64,000 nt of DNA from CAUYXS01 sp965248495 (GTDB lineage: Bacteria; Chloroflexota; Dehalococcoidia; Lucifugimonadales; Australimonadaceae): the NCBI GenBank assembly GCA_965248495.1, contig CBDFJL010000003.1:1240001-1304000 (forward strand), written 5' to 3'. Below the pieces are notes generated by a model, which had not been told where the DNA came from, did no database searches, and saw only the letters and a program-made list of their open reading frames with translations. The translations under genes and the position numbers were made by a program. Of the stretch, positions 26,584-34,270 are shown one piece after another (position 1 is the first letter of the stretch; every line of letters begins with the position of its first letter).

Positions 26584-27015
26584 GTGTCAAAACTTGTTGT
26601 GACCTTGGCGATGGTGCTGTCTCTGACATCGGTAGCTTGTGGCGGGAGCGAGGTGGTACAAGGGAAGGTGGACCACAACGGGGTCACCGGAGTGGCGGAG
26701 GGCAAGGGTTCTACCATCCTGCGAAACGTTCCCGCCTACGATCAAGATGCGGTTGACGACAGACCGTCCATCCGGGTGAAAGATCAGGATTTCCAGGGAT
26801 TTGTTTACCTCCAAGGATGAGCACGCCGTCATCACCGTCGAGATGGAGAAGGAGCTGCGCCAAAAGTACTCGGACATCAGCTACATAGTGCACGTCGACG
26901 GCGACCAAGGTACCCAATCCTACTTCGTTAGCCGTGAGGTCTTTAACCGTATCTTGGTGGACAGGCCCGTGCGATTTGAGGCTTCGGGAGCTCCGATACC
27001 GACCATAACCAAGCT
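26584..27015 (+). pseudogene. Small lipoprotein, frameshifted and cut by an insertion sequence
   Basis: GTG 26584 with GAGGG upstream gives MSKLVVTLAMVLSLTSVACG, a lipoprotein signal. The frame stops at 26820; homologous coding continues in the +1 frame (SRDLFTSKDEHAVITVEMEK ...) with the switch somewhere in 26772-26800. The second frame runs into the minus-strand transposase remnant at about 27015, so the C-terminus is lost too. Function unknown. Confidence 0.55.
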
Positions 27016-27511
27016 GCTAGAGCCCGGGGAGCTGTGGGGCCTGACTTGGTTGTAGGCCCGCCAGTACCGTTCCGTCAGAACCCTCACGTCCAGCAACGTG
27101 TAGAAGATCTCCCTATCCAGCAACTCGTCCCTCAGCTTGCCGCTGAAGCTCTCGATGTAGCCGTTCTCCCACGGTGACCGGGGCTCGATGTACAGCGTCC
27201 TGGCTCCCACCCTATCAATCCACTCACGCACAACCCTGGCCGTAGACTCCGGTCCGTTGTCCAAGCGAATGTGGTCCGGCACTTCCCTGAGCATCATCGG
27301 CAGACCGTATGCTGCGGGCAGCCCGGATCGCCAGACACTCCAGACGTCGACGACCTCCGCGCCGCCGATGATTCGGGCGGGTTCCTGGACGACGCGCAGT
27401 CCGCCGCACCCGCTCCCAAGTAATGAGGACTCTCTGAGATCGCCTGACCGACTCGCTATATAGAAACCTCCCAGCGAAAAGTTCGCAGTTCAGTACACTT
27501 AGGCCCACCAC
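27015..27511 (-). mobile_element. IS3-family insertion sequence remnant (transposase C-terminus)
   Basis: On the minus strand the rve integrase core reads DHIRLDNGPESTARVVREWI, SPWENGYIESFSGKLRDELL and YNQVRPHSS, the signature of IS3-family OrfB; the middle Asp (DNGPE) and the Glu (ENGYIES) of the DDE triad are visible. The first Asp and the whole N-terminal half and OrfA are missing, and the frame shifts near 27300. About 500 bp remain of what is usually 1.2-1.5 kb. The upstream edge carries the 34-bp motif at 27476-27510. Confidence 0.8.
27476..27510. repeat. Probable terminal repeat of the IS3-type remnant
   Basis: GAAAAGTTCGCAGTTCAG followed by TACACTTAGGCCCACCA. Read on the transposase strand it begins TGGTGGGCC. 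A diverged copy stands alone at 13812-13845. Confidence 0.5.
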
Positions 27512-27553
27512 TTGTGCTCGCTATTCGGTGTGCTTCCGGGTTAATGTCGGGTC

Positions 27554-28459
27554 CTAGGATGGCGAACGCTGGGCCCTTGGGCCGTTGCCGACGGTGAAGC
27601 TTGCCGTTTTGATGCTCAGAGGTAATGGTACGCCAGATGCCAATCTCCGATTGAGCAGCCTTGCCCGATGGAGCGTCCGCCGCCCTATGCGTTCCGGCAG
27701 GAACGCATAGTTCCACGCCTCGATCCTGCATTCACCAATTTTGGCGTTGATCCCCGTATTCTCGAGTAAGCGACCGATCTCAAACGCGGTCCAATACTTC
27801 ATGTAGTTGGGTTTCAGGTCGCCCAGCCCTGTCACTTTCTTGAGGGTCCTTCGAAGGACGCCCTGAAAATTTGTAGGATTCAGGCCGTTCAGAAATGAGC
27901 CCTCGAGGACCATCATTCCTCCTGGCTTCAAGACGCGTGCAATCTCTTCGAGGGTCCGCCTCACCGACGGCTTTTCCATGTGAATGAGGACGGCCGCCGA
28001 AAGCACGAGGTCCATTGAGTTGTCGTCCAATGGGATCGACTCAGCGGAAGTACAAATCGGGTACACGGTCGACCCTGGTAGGCTCCCGAACTGCAGCCGA
28101 TACCTCTGAAACTGCTTGAGAAGCGACTCTGAGATGTCCAAGGCATAGTACGCCCCAGCATTTAGCTTGCCGGCGCCGGACAGATAGAGTGGTATCCGGC
28201 CATAGCCGCAGCCGATCTCCAAGACATTCTCGAACCGGCTTCCTGCAGGTATGGCACGTAGCTGGTCGCCCACTTTGCTGGTGAGGAATTCGAAGTCCAT
28301 CTCCCTGCCATTCGCCGGCCGGGTCAGAGTCGCCACTATGAAGTCGTCCTCGGCCTCGTTCTCCCATTGCTGACGGTACTCGTCAGTCGTCAACGGCGTA
28401 GGCTTGCGGGGGAAGTAGATCCCGTCCCTGACGTCGCTGTCACTCGGTTCCTTCGGCAT
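27554..28459 (-). CDS. Class I SAM-dependent methyltransferase
   Basis: 301 residues; ATG 28459 with AGGAGTAAGG upstream. Motif I is VLEIGCGYGRIPLYL, the acidic residue after strand 2 is in YYALDISESLL, and motif IV is MDLVLSAAVLIHME; RVLKPGGMMVLEG follows, as in the UbiE/Methyltransf_11 group. The C-terminal 70 residues are basic. The acceptor cannot be told from sequence. It stands alone between the IS remnant and two tRNA genes. Confidence 0.8.
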   Translation of the reverse strand: MPKEPSDSDVRDGIYFPRKPTPLTTDEYRQQWENEAEDDFIVATLTRPANGREMDFEFLTSKVGDQLRAIPAGSRFENVLEIGCGYGRIPLYLSGAGKLNAGAYYALDISESLLKQFQRYRLQFGSLPGSTVYPICTSAESIPLDDNSMDLVLSAAVLIHMEKPSVRRTLEEIARVLKPGGMMVLEGSFLNGLNPTNFQGVLRRTLKKVTGLGDLKPNYMKYWTAFEIGRLLENTGINAKIGECRIEAWNYAFLPERIGRRTLHRARLLNRRLASGVPLPLSIKTASFTVGNGPRAQRSPS

Positions 28460-28538
28460 CCTTACTCCTAGCCGGGTCTGGGTCCGACGCGAAGCCTAGC
28501 ACCTACGCCGGTGAGCCGGTAGGATAATCGTTAGACAT

Positions 28539-28625
28539 GCCGAGGTGGCGGAACCGGTAGACGCGCTACGTTCAGGGCGTAGTGTCCTTACGGATGTGCG
28601 AGTTCGAATCTCGCCCTCGGCACCA
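28539..28625 (+). tRNA. tRNA-Leu (anticodon CAG)
   Basis: 87 nt with encoded CCA. Acceptor GCCGAGG pairs with CCTCGGC; the anticodon stem CTACG/CGTAG encloses TTCAGGG; a long variable arm marks it as class II. T-arm loop GTTCGAATC. A GATAAT -10-like box lies at 28523-28528. Confidence 0.95.
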
Positions 28626-28629
28626 ACAC

Positions 28630-28706
28630 GCGCTTGTAGCTCAGATGGATAGAGCGCAGCCCTGCGAAGGCTGAGGTCGTGGGTTCAAGTCCCACCAAGC
28701 GCGCCA
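28630..28706 (+). tRNA. tRNA-Arg (anticodon GCG)
   Basis: 77 nt with encoded CCA, four bases after tRNA-Leu. Acceptor GCGCTTG pairs with CAAGCGC; anticodon stem CAGCC/GGCTG encloses CTGCGAA; T-loop GTTCAAGTC. Most bacteria read CGN codons with an A34 (inosine) Arg tRNA; here position 34 is G. Confidence 0.93.
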
Positions 28707-29012
28707 GCCCCAGTTCCTGCCGGTGCTTGCCATCGGAACGTGGCCCAACCTGGGCGGTAGGGCTTACGCGTATGGAGCTCGTTCTCAATCCCTTTGTGGT
28801 TCGAGAGCCAGCGCGTCAGCCAACCGGCCAAGGCCGACTGCGATCGCTCTCAGGGCAGATGCCACCTCGGCGTTTGGCCGCTGTTCGAACAGAGGGTTCG
28901 ACTCCCACGCACTCCCGCCAGTCTACGGCCTGCTAAACGGGCGCAAAACGTCAGGCTATGGGCGACCAATGAGTGGGCGCGCACCATCCAAACGCCCCCA
29001 GTTAGCAATCCA
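28707..29012. other. Non-coding stretch with a tRNA-like 3' end
   Basis: About 300 bp with no gene. At 28893-28920 a T-arm-like segment (GAGGGTTCGACTCCC) is followed by ACGCACTCCCGCCA, like the 3' end of a tRNA, but no matching 5' acceptor half (GGGAGTG) is found upstream, so a whole tRNA cannot be folded. Confidence 0.4.
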
Positions 29013-29315
29013 CTAGGGAGTAGCACCTTCGGCACCAGTGCCAGTGAGCATCCGGTAACCGTCGAGCAGCTCGTCGGCACGACTCTGGTCCCCGAGAGAC
29101 TCGTGAACCGTTACCAGGAACCCATACGCCTGGCGTCGATGGCCGACCCGCACCTTATACCGCTCCAGGCCTCGTTCACCTGCTGCCGAAGCCTCTTCAG
29201 CACGAGCTAGGTCCCAAAGCGCCACACTCTTGAGCAGATAGCTTGGCACGGCGGCGCTCGTCTCGCCCGCGAGCTCGATCGCCATTTCAAGGTCTGCCAT
29301 TGCCGCGGGTGGCAT
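29013..29315 (-). pseudogene. TPR-like C-terminal fragment
   Basis: 100 residues made of paired amphipathic helices (LEMAIELAGETSAAVPSYLL, LARAEEASAAGERGLERY, ARADELLDGYR-like end SRADELLDGYRMLTG), resembling the tail of a tetratricopeptide protein. Upstream on this strand the same frame loses any helical pattern, so only the 3' end seems preserved. Could also be a short chance frame. Confidence 0.35.
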
Positions 29316-29560
29316 GCCCTGTCTGCCACAGGTTTCAATCTCGCTGGCCCGTATCGGCGCCCAGCCCCACGGCTACCCACGGAGGGGAGTGGGTGTCCAT
29401 CGGCGCGACGTCCCACCCGTCGTACCCACCGTCGGACACGAGCGTGTCGATAGTGGCACCCAAAGTCTTGACGCTCCCTCGCTCTGTCGGCGCGCGTCAC
29501 GTTCGTGGATGCCACGTCAAGTCGATCGAGGATCGTTCCTAAAGAGGGCCTCCGCGATAT

Positions 29561-30091
29561 CTAGTTGGAGGAGCTGCCCACGTCGAGGCTTATGTCGAGG
29601 ACGGGAGGCGCCTCAATACGACCACTCAGACGGACTGCCTGGAGCCGTTGAAGCTCGTGGACGACCCGATCGAAGCGACGCGCAAGAGTGGAGTCATATC
29701 GCAGGATCCGCTGCGTTTCTTTGTCGTTGGGCAGTGCAGGCGGGCCATCTTCACTCCCGTCGAACGCCGGCATGCCACGAAGCCGCTCTCGCCCTGCACC
29801 GGCAGCGGCGGTCTCGAATCGCCAGACCCTCCACCTTCGCCAAACAATCGTCACCAGTTCTTCGGTGTATGCCTCCTCGAGCACTCCTTCGGGTCTCAGC
29901 TCGTCAAAAAAGCGATTGCTGATGGCCTCGAATAGGTCGATCGATTCGGCTCCCGTCCCGTTGGACAGGACTACCTCTCTGCTGAAGATGCCATGTTTGG
30001 CCGCGTTCAACCGTGTCCTCGAAGTGTCAGTCGGCCCCGTGGAAAGTCGCGAGTTCCTCCTGTTTGCCATGATCTGTGCGTCAGACGCCAT
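29561..30091 (-). CDS. Hypothetical protein of a phage/transposon-associated family
   Basis: 176 residues. The N-terminus NRRNSRLSTGPTDTSRTRLN then AAKHGIFSREVVL matches the STGPRTPEGKARS-NALKHGL signature of a widespread family of small proteins found in many environmental bacteria, often near mobile DNA. A helical middle (LFEAISNRFFDELRPEGVLE) and an Arg-rich segment follow. The function is not known. Confidence 0.6.
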   Translation of the reverse strand: MASDAQIMANRRNSRLSTGPTDTSRTRLNAAKHGIFSREVVLSNGTGAESIDLFEAISNRFFDELRPEGVLEEAYTEELVTIVWRRWRVWRFETAAAGAGRERLRGMPAFDGSEDGPPALPNDKETQRILRYDSTLARRFDRVVHELQRLQAVRLSGRIEAPPVLDISLDVGSSSN

Positions 30092-30359
30092 GCGGTCCCT
30101 CCATTCAACCGTGCGTACTCTCCCATCGCACGCTTGTATTAGGCCATTGTACCCTCCGGACAGCCACGGAGGCGCGATTCACCGGATACGGCGAAGGCTG
30201 ATTTTTGCAGAACGAACCCGATTACCTCGACCTTGATGGATAGCGACCGCGCTACAGGTTGGAGTCGGCGCGATGCAGGTCGCGGGTTGGCACGCCCCGG
30301 GCTTCCACCCTGGGCCCTCGACCTTGACCGGAGCATCGTGGGGACTCGCGAGGAGACGG
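30092..30359. other. Non-coding gap
   Basis: About 270 bp between two minus-strand genes. A short CCTCCG/CGGAGG hairpin near 30152-30171 is the only structure seen. Confidence 0.4.
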
Positions 30360-31103
30360 CTAACCAGGAGTGACGGTAATCGTGGCGGGGTCGGCCCCAT
30401 CGAGCTCGATGCGCTCGAACCAATCGTCGGCCAGCTGGACCGTTAGCTCCAGGTCGTGTGACCCCGCCGGCGCGTCGGCGAGCACCCGCAGCGTCACGAT
30501 GGCCAGGCCGCCAGGGGCGGAGGGCACGCTGGTAAGGCCGATGCGCGCCGCCGCGTAGGTCAGCCGGCCCGCCGTCGCATCGACTCCCTCGACGCCGACC
30601 AGCGCCTCGTCGCCCAGCAGGCTGCCCGCGCGCACGGCGGTCATCTCGAAAACGCTGGGTGGGAAGGCAAATATTGCCTCGCCGCCGCTGATGCCGGCGT
30701 CGCCGGGCGTAACCCATAGCCACACGTCGAGCTCCTGGCCGGGCGCCGCAGTCACGGCCGTCGCCACCAGCGTCACCACCGTTGGCTTGGGGGGTGCCGC
30801 CGTGGGCGTGGCAGTCGCGGTCGGCGTAGGCGTTGCCGTCGCACCGGCGCGCGTCGTCGCGGTTGCGTCCGTCGCACGCGGGACGAACCGCTCCAGTAGC
30901 GCTTGATTGGCATCCGTGCTCGCGGTGGGCGTCGGGGTTGCGCTCCCGGCAGGGCTGTGCGCCTGGGGTACCGTGGTCTCGGTTGATGCTTCGCTGGCCC
31001 GCGCCGTCTGAGGCGCGGGGCTCGCACCGCCGCACGCGGCCAGCGCCAGCACCAGCATCGCCGTGCCGATGGCAAGCCAGCTGCCGCGAGTGCTAGCTCG
31101 CAT
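30360..31103 (-). CDS. Cohesin-domain lipoprotein
   Basis: ATG 31103 chosen; a longer frame exists from TTG 31148 but would deepen the overlap with the gene upstream. 247 residues: lipoprotein signal (AMLVLALAACGG), a Thr/Pro/Ala-rich linker, then a cohesin-type domain of about 135 residues (VVTLVATAVTAAPGQELDVW, GGEAIFAFPPSVFEM, APGGLAIVTLRVLA). Cohesins are cell-surface receptors for dockerins. The gene overlaps by 11 bp the end of a gene whose product ends in a dockerin, so the two probably form a receptor-ligand pair. Confidence 0.75.
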   Translation of the reverse strand: MRASTRGSWLAIGTAMLVLALAACGGASPAPQTARASEASTETTVPQAHSPAGSATPTPTASTDANQALLERFVPRATDATATTRAGATATPTPTATATPTAAPPKPTVVTLVATAVTAAPGQELDVWLWVTPGDAGISGGEAIFAFPPSVFEMTAVRAGSLLGDEALVGVEGVDATAGRLTYAAARIGLTSVPSAPGGLAIVTLRVLADAPAGSHDLELTVQLADDWFERIELDGADPATITVTPG

Positions 31104-32376
31104 TGCTGCCGCTCTCCGCGCCGACAGCCGCGTCGAAGTCTGCGCCAAGAATGGCCAGGTCCACGTAATCGACGATGCCGTCGTCGTTCAGATCGACCCT
31201 CGCGTCAAATCCCTCATCACCCGCGCTGAGCCCATACGAGGCCCGCAACAGGCCCAGGTCCGAGTCGTCGACGACCTCGTCGCCGTTGGTGTCCCCGGAG
31301 ATGGCCGGCGGTGCCGCACCCCCGGCACGTCCGCCGCCTCCTGACGATCCGCCGCCACCGGTGCTCCCACCCGGCCCGCCGCTGCTGGCTGGCGCGCCGG
31401 CGGGAGCTGGCGTGGGCGTGCCGACGGGCGTTGGCGTCGGGCTCGGTGCCGCCGTCGGAGTTGGGGTGCCGGTCGGCGTTAGCGTCGGCGTCGGGGAGGG
31501 GGGCGGCGCGCCGCCGCCACCACCCCCACCGCCGCCTCCACCCGACGCGGGCGTTGGCGTCGGTGTCGCCCCAGGGATGGGCGTCGGCGTCGGTGTCGCG
31601 TTGGGGTCAGGTGTTGGCGTCGGTGTCGGTGTCGCGTTGGGGTCGGGTGTCGGTGTTGGCGTTGGCGTTGCGCCTGGGACAGGCGTCGGCGTGGGTGTTT
31701 GCGTTGCCCCTGGGACAGGCGTCGGCGTTGGCGTCGCGTTCGGGTCAGGCGTCGGCGTGGGCGTTGGGGTCGGTGCAGCCCCGACGAACAGCACCTCGAT
31801 GCCGTTGACGATGGGGGAGCCGACGGCCCCGATGAAAACGAACTTCAGCTGGCCGTCGTCGACCAGGACACTCGGCACGATGCGTGAATGCGCCGTGGCG
31901 AAGCCAGCCTCGGCGTAGATGTCGAGATTGCCGATGGACAGGTCACCCTCGATGAACACCGTGAACAGCCGCTGGCTCGGCCCGGTGACCAATGGGTCGG
32001 TCTCGGCGAAGTGCAGCCGGAGGTCGTAGAAGCCGTTTGGCAGGTTGATGATGTAGCCGTCGAGGTTCGACAGTTCCGTGCCGTAGACCTCCTGGAGCGT
32101 CGTGCCCGCAACCGTGACTCCGGCCGTCCGCGTGTCGGCTGGCGCGGACGCGAACGGCACCCAGCCGTAGCCCAGCCCCGCGGTGAACTCCGCGTCGGTG
32201 AGCCATTCGTTGCCGACCGAGTCGGTGTAGGCCGAGCCGCCGGTGTTGAGGTAGAGCGGCGTGCTCATCACCACACCCGCAGGCCCAGCCAGCGTCACCT
32301 GGGCCGTCGCGGCCAGCCCGACGACGATGGCGGCGAGAACGGTTGCGATGGCTATGCGCCGGTCGGCGGTGAGCAT
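31093..32376 (-). CDS. Secreted malectin-domain protein with C-terminal dockerin
   Basis: 427 residues. N-terminal signal (AIATVLAAIVVGLAATAQVT), then a malectin-like carbohydrate-binding domain (PLYLNTGGSAYTDSVGNEW, NGFYDLRLHFAE, IVNGIEVLFVG), a linker of PTPTPTPDPNATP and PVPGAT units with a Gly-rich block, and a type I dockerin with two calcium loops (DTNGDEVVDDSDLGLL and DLNDDGIVDYVDLAIL). Malectin domains bind di- or oligosaccharides, dockerins plug into cohesins. Together with the next gene this looks like a minimal, two-component surface carbohydrate-binding complex. Confidence 0.82.
   Translation of the reverse strand: MLTADRRIAIATVLAAIVVGLAATAQVTLAGPAGVVMSTPLYLNTGGSAYTDSVGNEWLTDAEFTAGLGYGWVPFASAPADTRTAGVTVAGTTLQEVYGTELSNLDGYIINLPNGFYDLRLHFAETDPLVTGPSQRLFTVFIEGDLSIGNLDIYAEAGFATAHSRIVPSVLVDDGQLKFVFIGAVGSPIVNGIEVLFVGAAPTPTPTPTPDPNATPTPTPVPGATQTPTPTPVPGATPTPTPTPDPNATPTPTPTPDPNATPTPTPIPGATPTPTPASGGGGGGGGGGGAPPPSPTPTLTPTGTPTPTAAPSPTPTPVGTPTPAPAGAPASSGGPGGSTGGGGSSGGGGRAGGAAPPAISGDTNGDEVVDDSDLGLLRASYGLSAGDEGFDARVDLNDDGIVDYVDLAILGADFDAAVGAESGSNAS
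31553..31790 (-). repeat. Thr-Pro linker repeats (about 48-bp units)
   Basis: Five or so imperfect units encoding PTPTPTP plus DPNAT or PGAT. Codons alternate ACG/CCG-type so the DNA is itself a degenerate minisatellite. Expected to vary in copy number between strains. Confidence 0.7.
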
Positions 32377-32551
32377 GTGAACCCCGCGCCCACGCGGGAC
32401 GCCCCTCTATATGACGCGCGCGCGTCCCGCAACGGGCTACGGACGGAGGTACGAGACGGCCTGCGCCTCCCGTCCGACGGCGCCGGTCGGGCCTTGCCTC
32501 GAAACCCTCGTTGCCGTTTGCTGCGGGAGTGCAGAGGGGGTACCCCCTTTG

Positions 32552-32598
32552 CCTGTCCTGAGCGAAGCATGTCCTGAGCCCCGTCGAAGGGCCGAAGG
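32552..32598. repeat. Mini-element insertion a (double)
   Basis: Contains CCTGTCCTGAGCGAAGC and GTCCTGAGCCCCGTCGAAGG head to tail, in place of a few bases in copy 2 (CTGCTGGGGG). Confidence 0.7.
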
Positions 32599-32656
32599 GC
32601 CGGGGGCGCGGGGGTGTCCCCCGCCGTAGCTCTTTACCACTCCCTTCCTGGCAAGG

Positions 32657-32679
32657 CCTGTCCTGAGTCCGCCGAAGGG
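32657..32679. repeat. Mini-element insertion b
   Basis: CCTGTCCTGAGTCCGCCGAA and GGG, inserted at the centre of a palindrome that is intact in copy 2 (CCTTCCTGGCCAGGAAGG at 40458-40475). Confidence 0.75.
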
Positions 32680-32736
32680 AAGGGAGTTAGGGGGATGGTC
32701 GGAAGCTGGCGTAATACCGGGCCTGGCGGGCCTAAA

Positions 32737-32760
32737 GCCTGTCCTGAGCGAAGCCGAAGG
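32737..32760. repeat. Mini-element insertion c
   Basis: GCCTGTCCTGAGCGAAGC then CGAAGG, between GGGCCTAAA and GGCTGACTT; copy 2 runs straight from GGGCCCAGA to GGTCGACTT. Confidence 0.75.
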
Positions 32761-32781
32761 GGCTGACTTATTGAGGCCAAG

Positions 32782-34257
32782 CTACGCGGGTCGCGAGGCC
32801 GAGCGGCCGTCCAGGAGCGCGGCGGGGACGATGGCAACGAGGCTGAGGACCGCCCCCACGCGGAAGAAGGCCGTGAAGACGCTGACGGACGCGCCCTCGA
32901 TGGCCGTGCTGTAGGCCGCCTGGCGTGCCGCGAAGGCGGCTTGCGCCTCGCCAGGCAGCGGAAGCGGGAAGGCGAACTCCGCCGTCAGCACCTGGAAGTG
33001 GCCCATGCCCCAGGCGGCGAGCGCCGCGAGTCCGAGCGTCATGCCCAGCATGCGCGCCACGGTGATCAGCGCCGACGCGGTACCTCGGTCCTCGTCGCCG
33101 CCCTGAACGACGGCGACCGTCAGCAGCGGCGCGATCACCAGGCCGAAGCCAAGCCCCGCTAGCGCCAGGTGGAGCGACATCTCGGGGTCCGCGATGGCCT
33201 CGTCCCAGCCGCTCATGAGCCATAGGCCCAGCGCTGCGAGCAGCAGCCCACCGATGGTGGGGACTCGCGCCCCGACCCTCCGAGTGGCGAAGGCTCCGAG
33301 CAGCGCGCCGACCGGGATCGCTCCCGTGAGCCGCATCAGCCGGAGTCCGCCCTCCACCGGCGGCTTCCCCAGCACCGTGTCGGTCATCAACGGCACGGTG
33401 ACCAACGCCATGATGAGTGCCGCACCCACCAACAGCTGGGCCGACCACGCCGCCAGGAAGCGCCGAGCAAAGAACAGCCCGGGATCGAGCAACGGCGCGA
33501 TGGCCCGGCGCTCGATGACGATGAGCAATGCCACCATGACCAGCCCCGCGCCGAGCACGGCGGCAGGCCAGTCGAGGCCTCCGCTGTACGTCCCTCGTTG
33601 GGCGAGCCCGATTGCAAGCAGGCTCAGCGCGGCCGCGAGCGCCAGCCCGCCGGCCAGGTCCAGCGGCCGCCGCGCCCGTGCCTCTTGCCCGATGACGCTC
33701 GAGCCCACGAGGAGCAGGGCCACCACCGGGAGGTTGGACCAGAAGATCCAGCGCCAGCCTAGCCAGTGGATGATGCCGCCACCGTATAACGGTCCTAGCA
33801 CGGCGCCCAGCTCCGCGGCTGCCCCCACCACGCCGAGAGCGATGGCCGGGTGCCTCCATGGCGAACGCCTGCTCCCGATGGCGAGCGCGGCGGGGATGAG
33901 CGCGCCGCCGCCAATCGCTTGCACGACCCGCCCCGCCAGCACGACCGATAGCGAGCCGCCCGCCGCCGTGATGACTGACCCCGCCGCGAACAGCAGCAGC
34001 GCACCGCGGAAGAGGCGAGCGTGCCCGTGAACGTCACCAATGCGCCCCAAGAGCGGCATGGCCACCGTAAAGCCCAGCAGATAGGCAGTCACGAGCCACG
34101 CGACGTCACCCAGCTCGTCGATCGGGATGCCGAGGTCGATCATCACCTCGGGCAGCGCCGTGACCACGGAGGTCTGGTCGAGTGACGACAGGAACACGCC
34201 GGCGCACACCAGCGTCAGCTCGAATCCAGGCACTCGTCTCAGCGCGGCAGTCCCCAT
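32782..34257 (-). CDS. MFS exporter, DHA2 (14-helix, EmrB/QacA) family
   Basis: Start ATG 34257 is preferred because it lies 14 bp past the stop of the lipoprotein gene upstream; the frame stays open to 34332 but would overlap it. 491 residues with 14 predicted helices, the DHA2 motif in the first helix (LDQTSVVTALPEVMIDL) and motif A (GRIGDVHGHARLF). Proton-driven exporters of this type move drugs, dyes or lipids. The partner lipoprotein upstream has the LppX/LprG fold, and in mycobacteria LprG works with the DHA2 exporter P55 (Rv1410) in triacylated-lipid transport, so a lipid-export role is the best guess. Confidence 0.85.
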   Translation of the reverse strand: MGTAALRRVPGFELTLVCAGVFLSSLDQTSVVTALPEVMIDLGIPIDELGDVAWLVTAYLLGFTVAMPLLGRIGDVHGHARLFRGALLLFAAGSVITAAGGSLSVVLAGRVVQAIGGGALIPAALAIGSRRSPWRHPAIALGVVGAAAELGAVLGPLYGGGIIHWLGWRWIFWSNLPVVALLLVGSSVIGQEARARRPLDLAGGLALAAALSLLAIGLAQRGTYSGGLDWPAAVLGAGLVMVALLIVIERRAIAPLLDPGLFFARRFLAAWSAQLLVGAALIMALVTVPLMTDTVLGKPPVEGGLRLMRLTGAIPVGALLGAFATRRVGARVPTIGGLLLAALGLWLMSGWDEAIADPEMSLHLALAGLGFGLVIAPLLTVAVVQGGDEDRGTASALITVARMLGMTLGLAALAAWGMGHFQVLTAEFAFPLPLPGEAQAAFAARQAAYSTAIEGASVSVFTAFFRVGAVLSLVAIVPAALLDGRSASRPA

Positions 34258-34270
34258 GGCGCAGGGCCGA

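Larger units (their letters stand above)
32489..32787. repeat. Long intergenic repeat, copy 1 (carries three mini-element insertions)
   Basis: Collinear with 40349-40553: shared blocks are GGGAGTGCAGAGGGGGTACC, GCGCGGGGGT.TCCCCCGC, AGCTCTTTA/CGCTCTTTA, CCTTCCTGGC, TAGGGGGATGGTCG, GGCGTAATACC and TTGAGGC.AAGCT.CGCG. Copy 1 is about 94 bp longer because of inserts at about 32552-32598, 32657-32679 and 32737-32760, each built on CCTGTCCTGAG...CGAAGG. Its right edge overlaps the stop codon of the MFS gene (32782-32784). Confidence 0.85.

Noticed and set aside
28588..28788. Minus-strand frame reading LVGLEPTTSAFAGLRSIHLS
   Set aside because: This is the well-known false protein made by translating tRNA genes in reverse.
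28885..28920. tmRNA or complete third tRNA
   Set aside because: No matching acceptor 5' strand, no tag-coding frame, and only a T-arm-like end.
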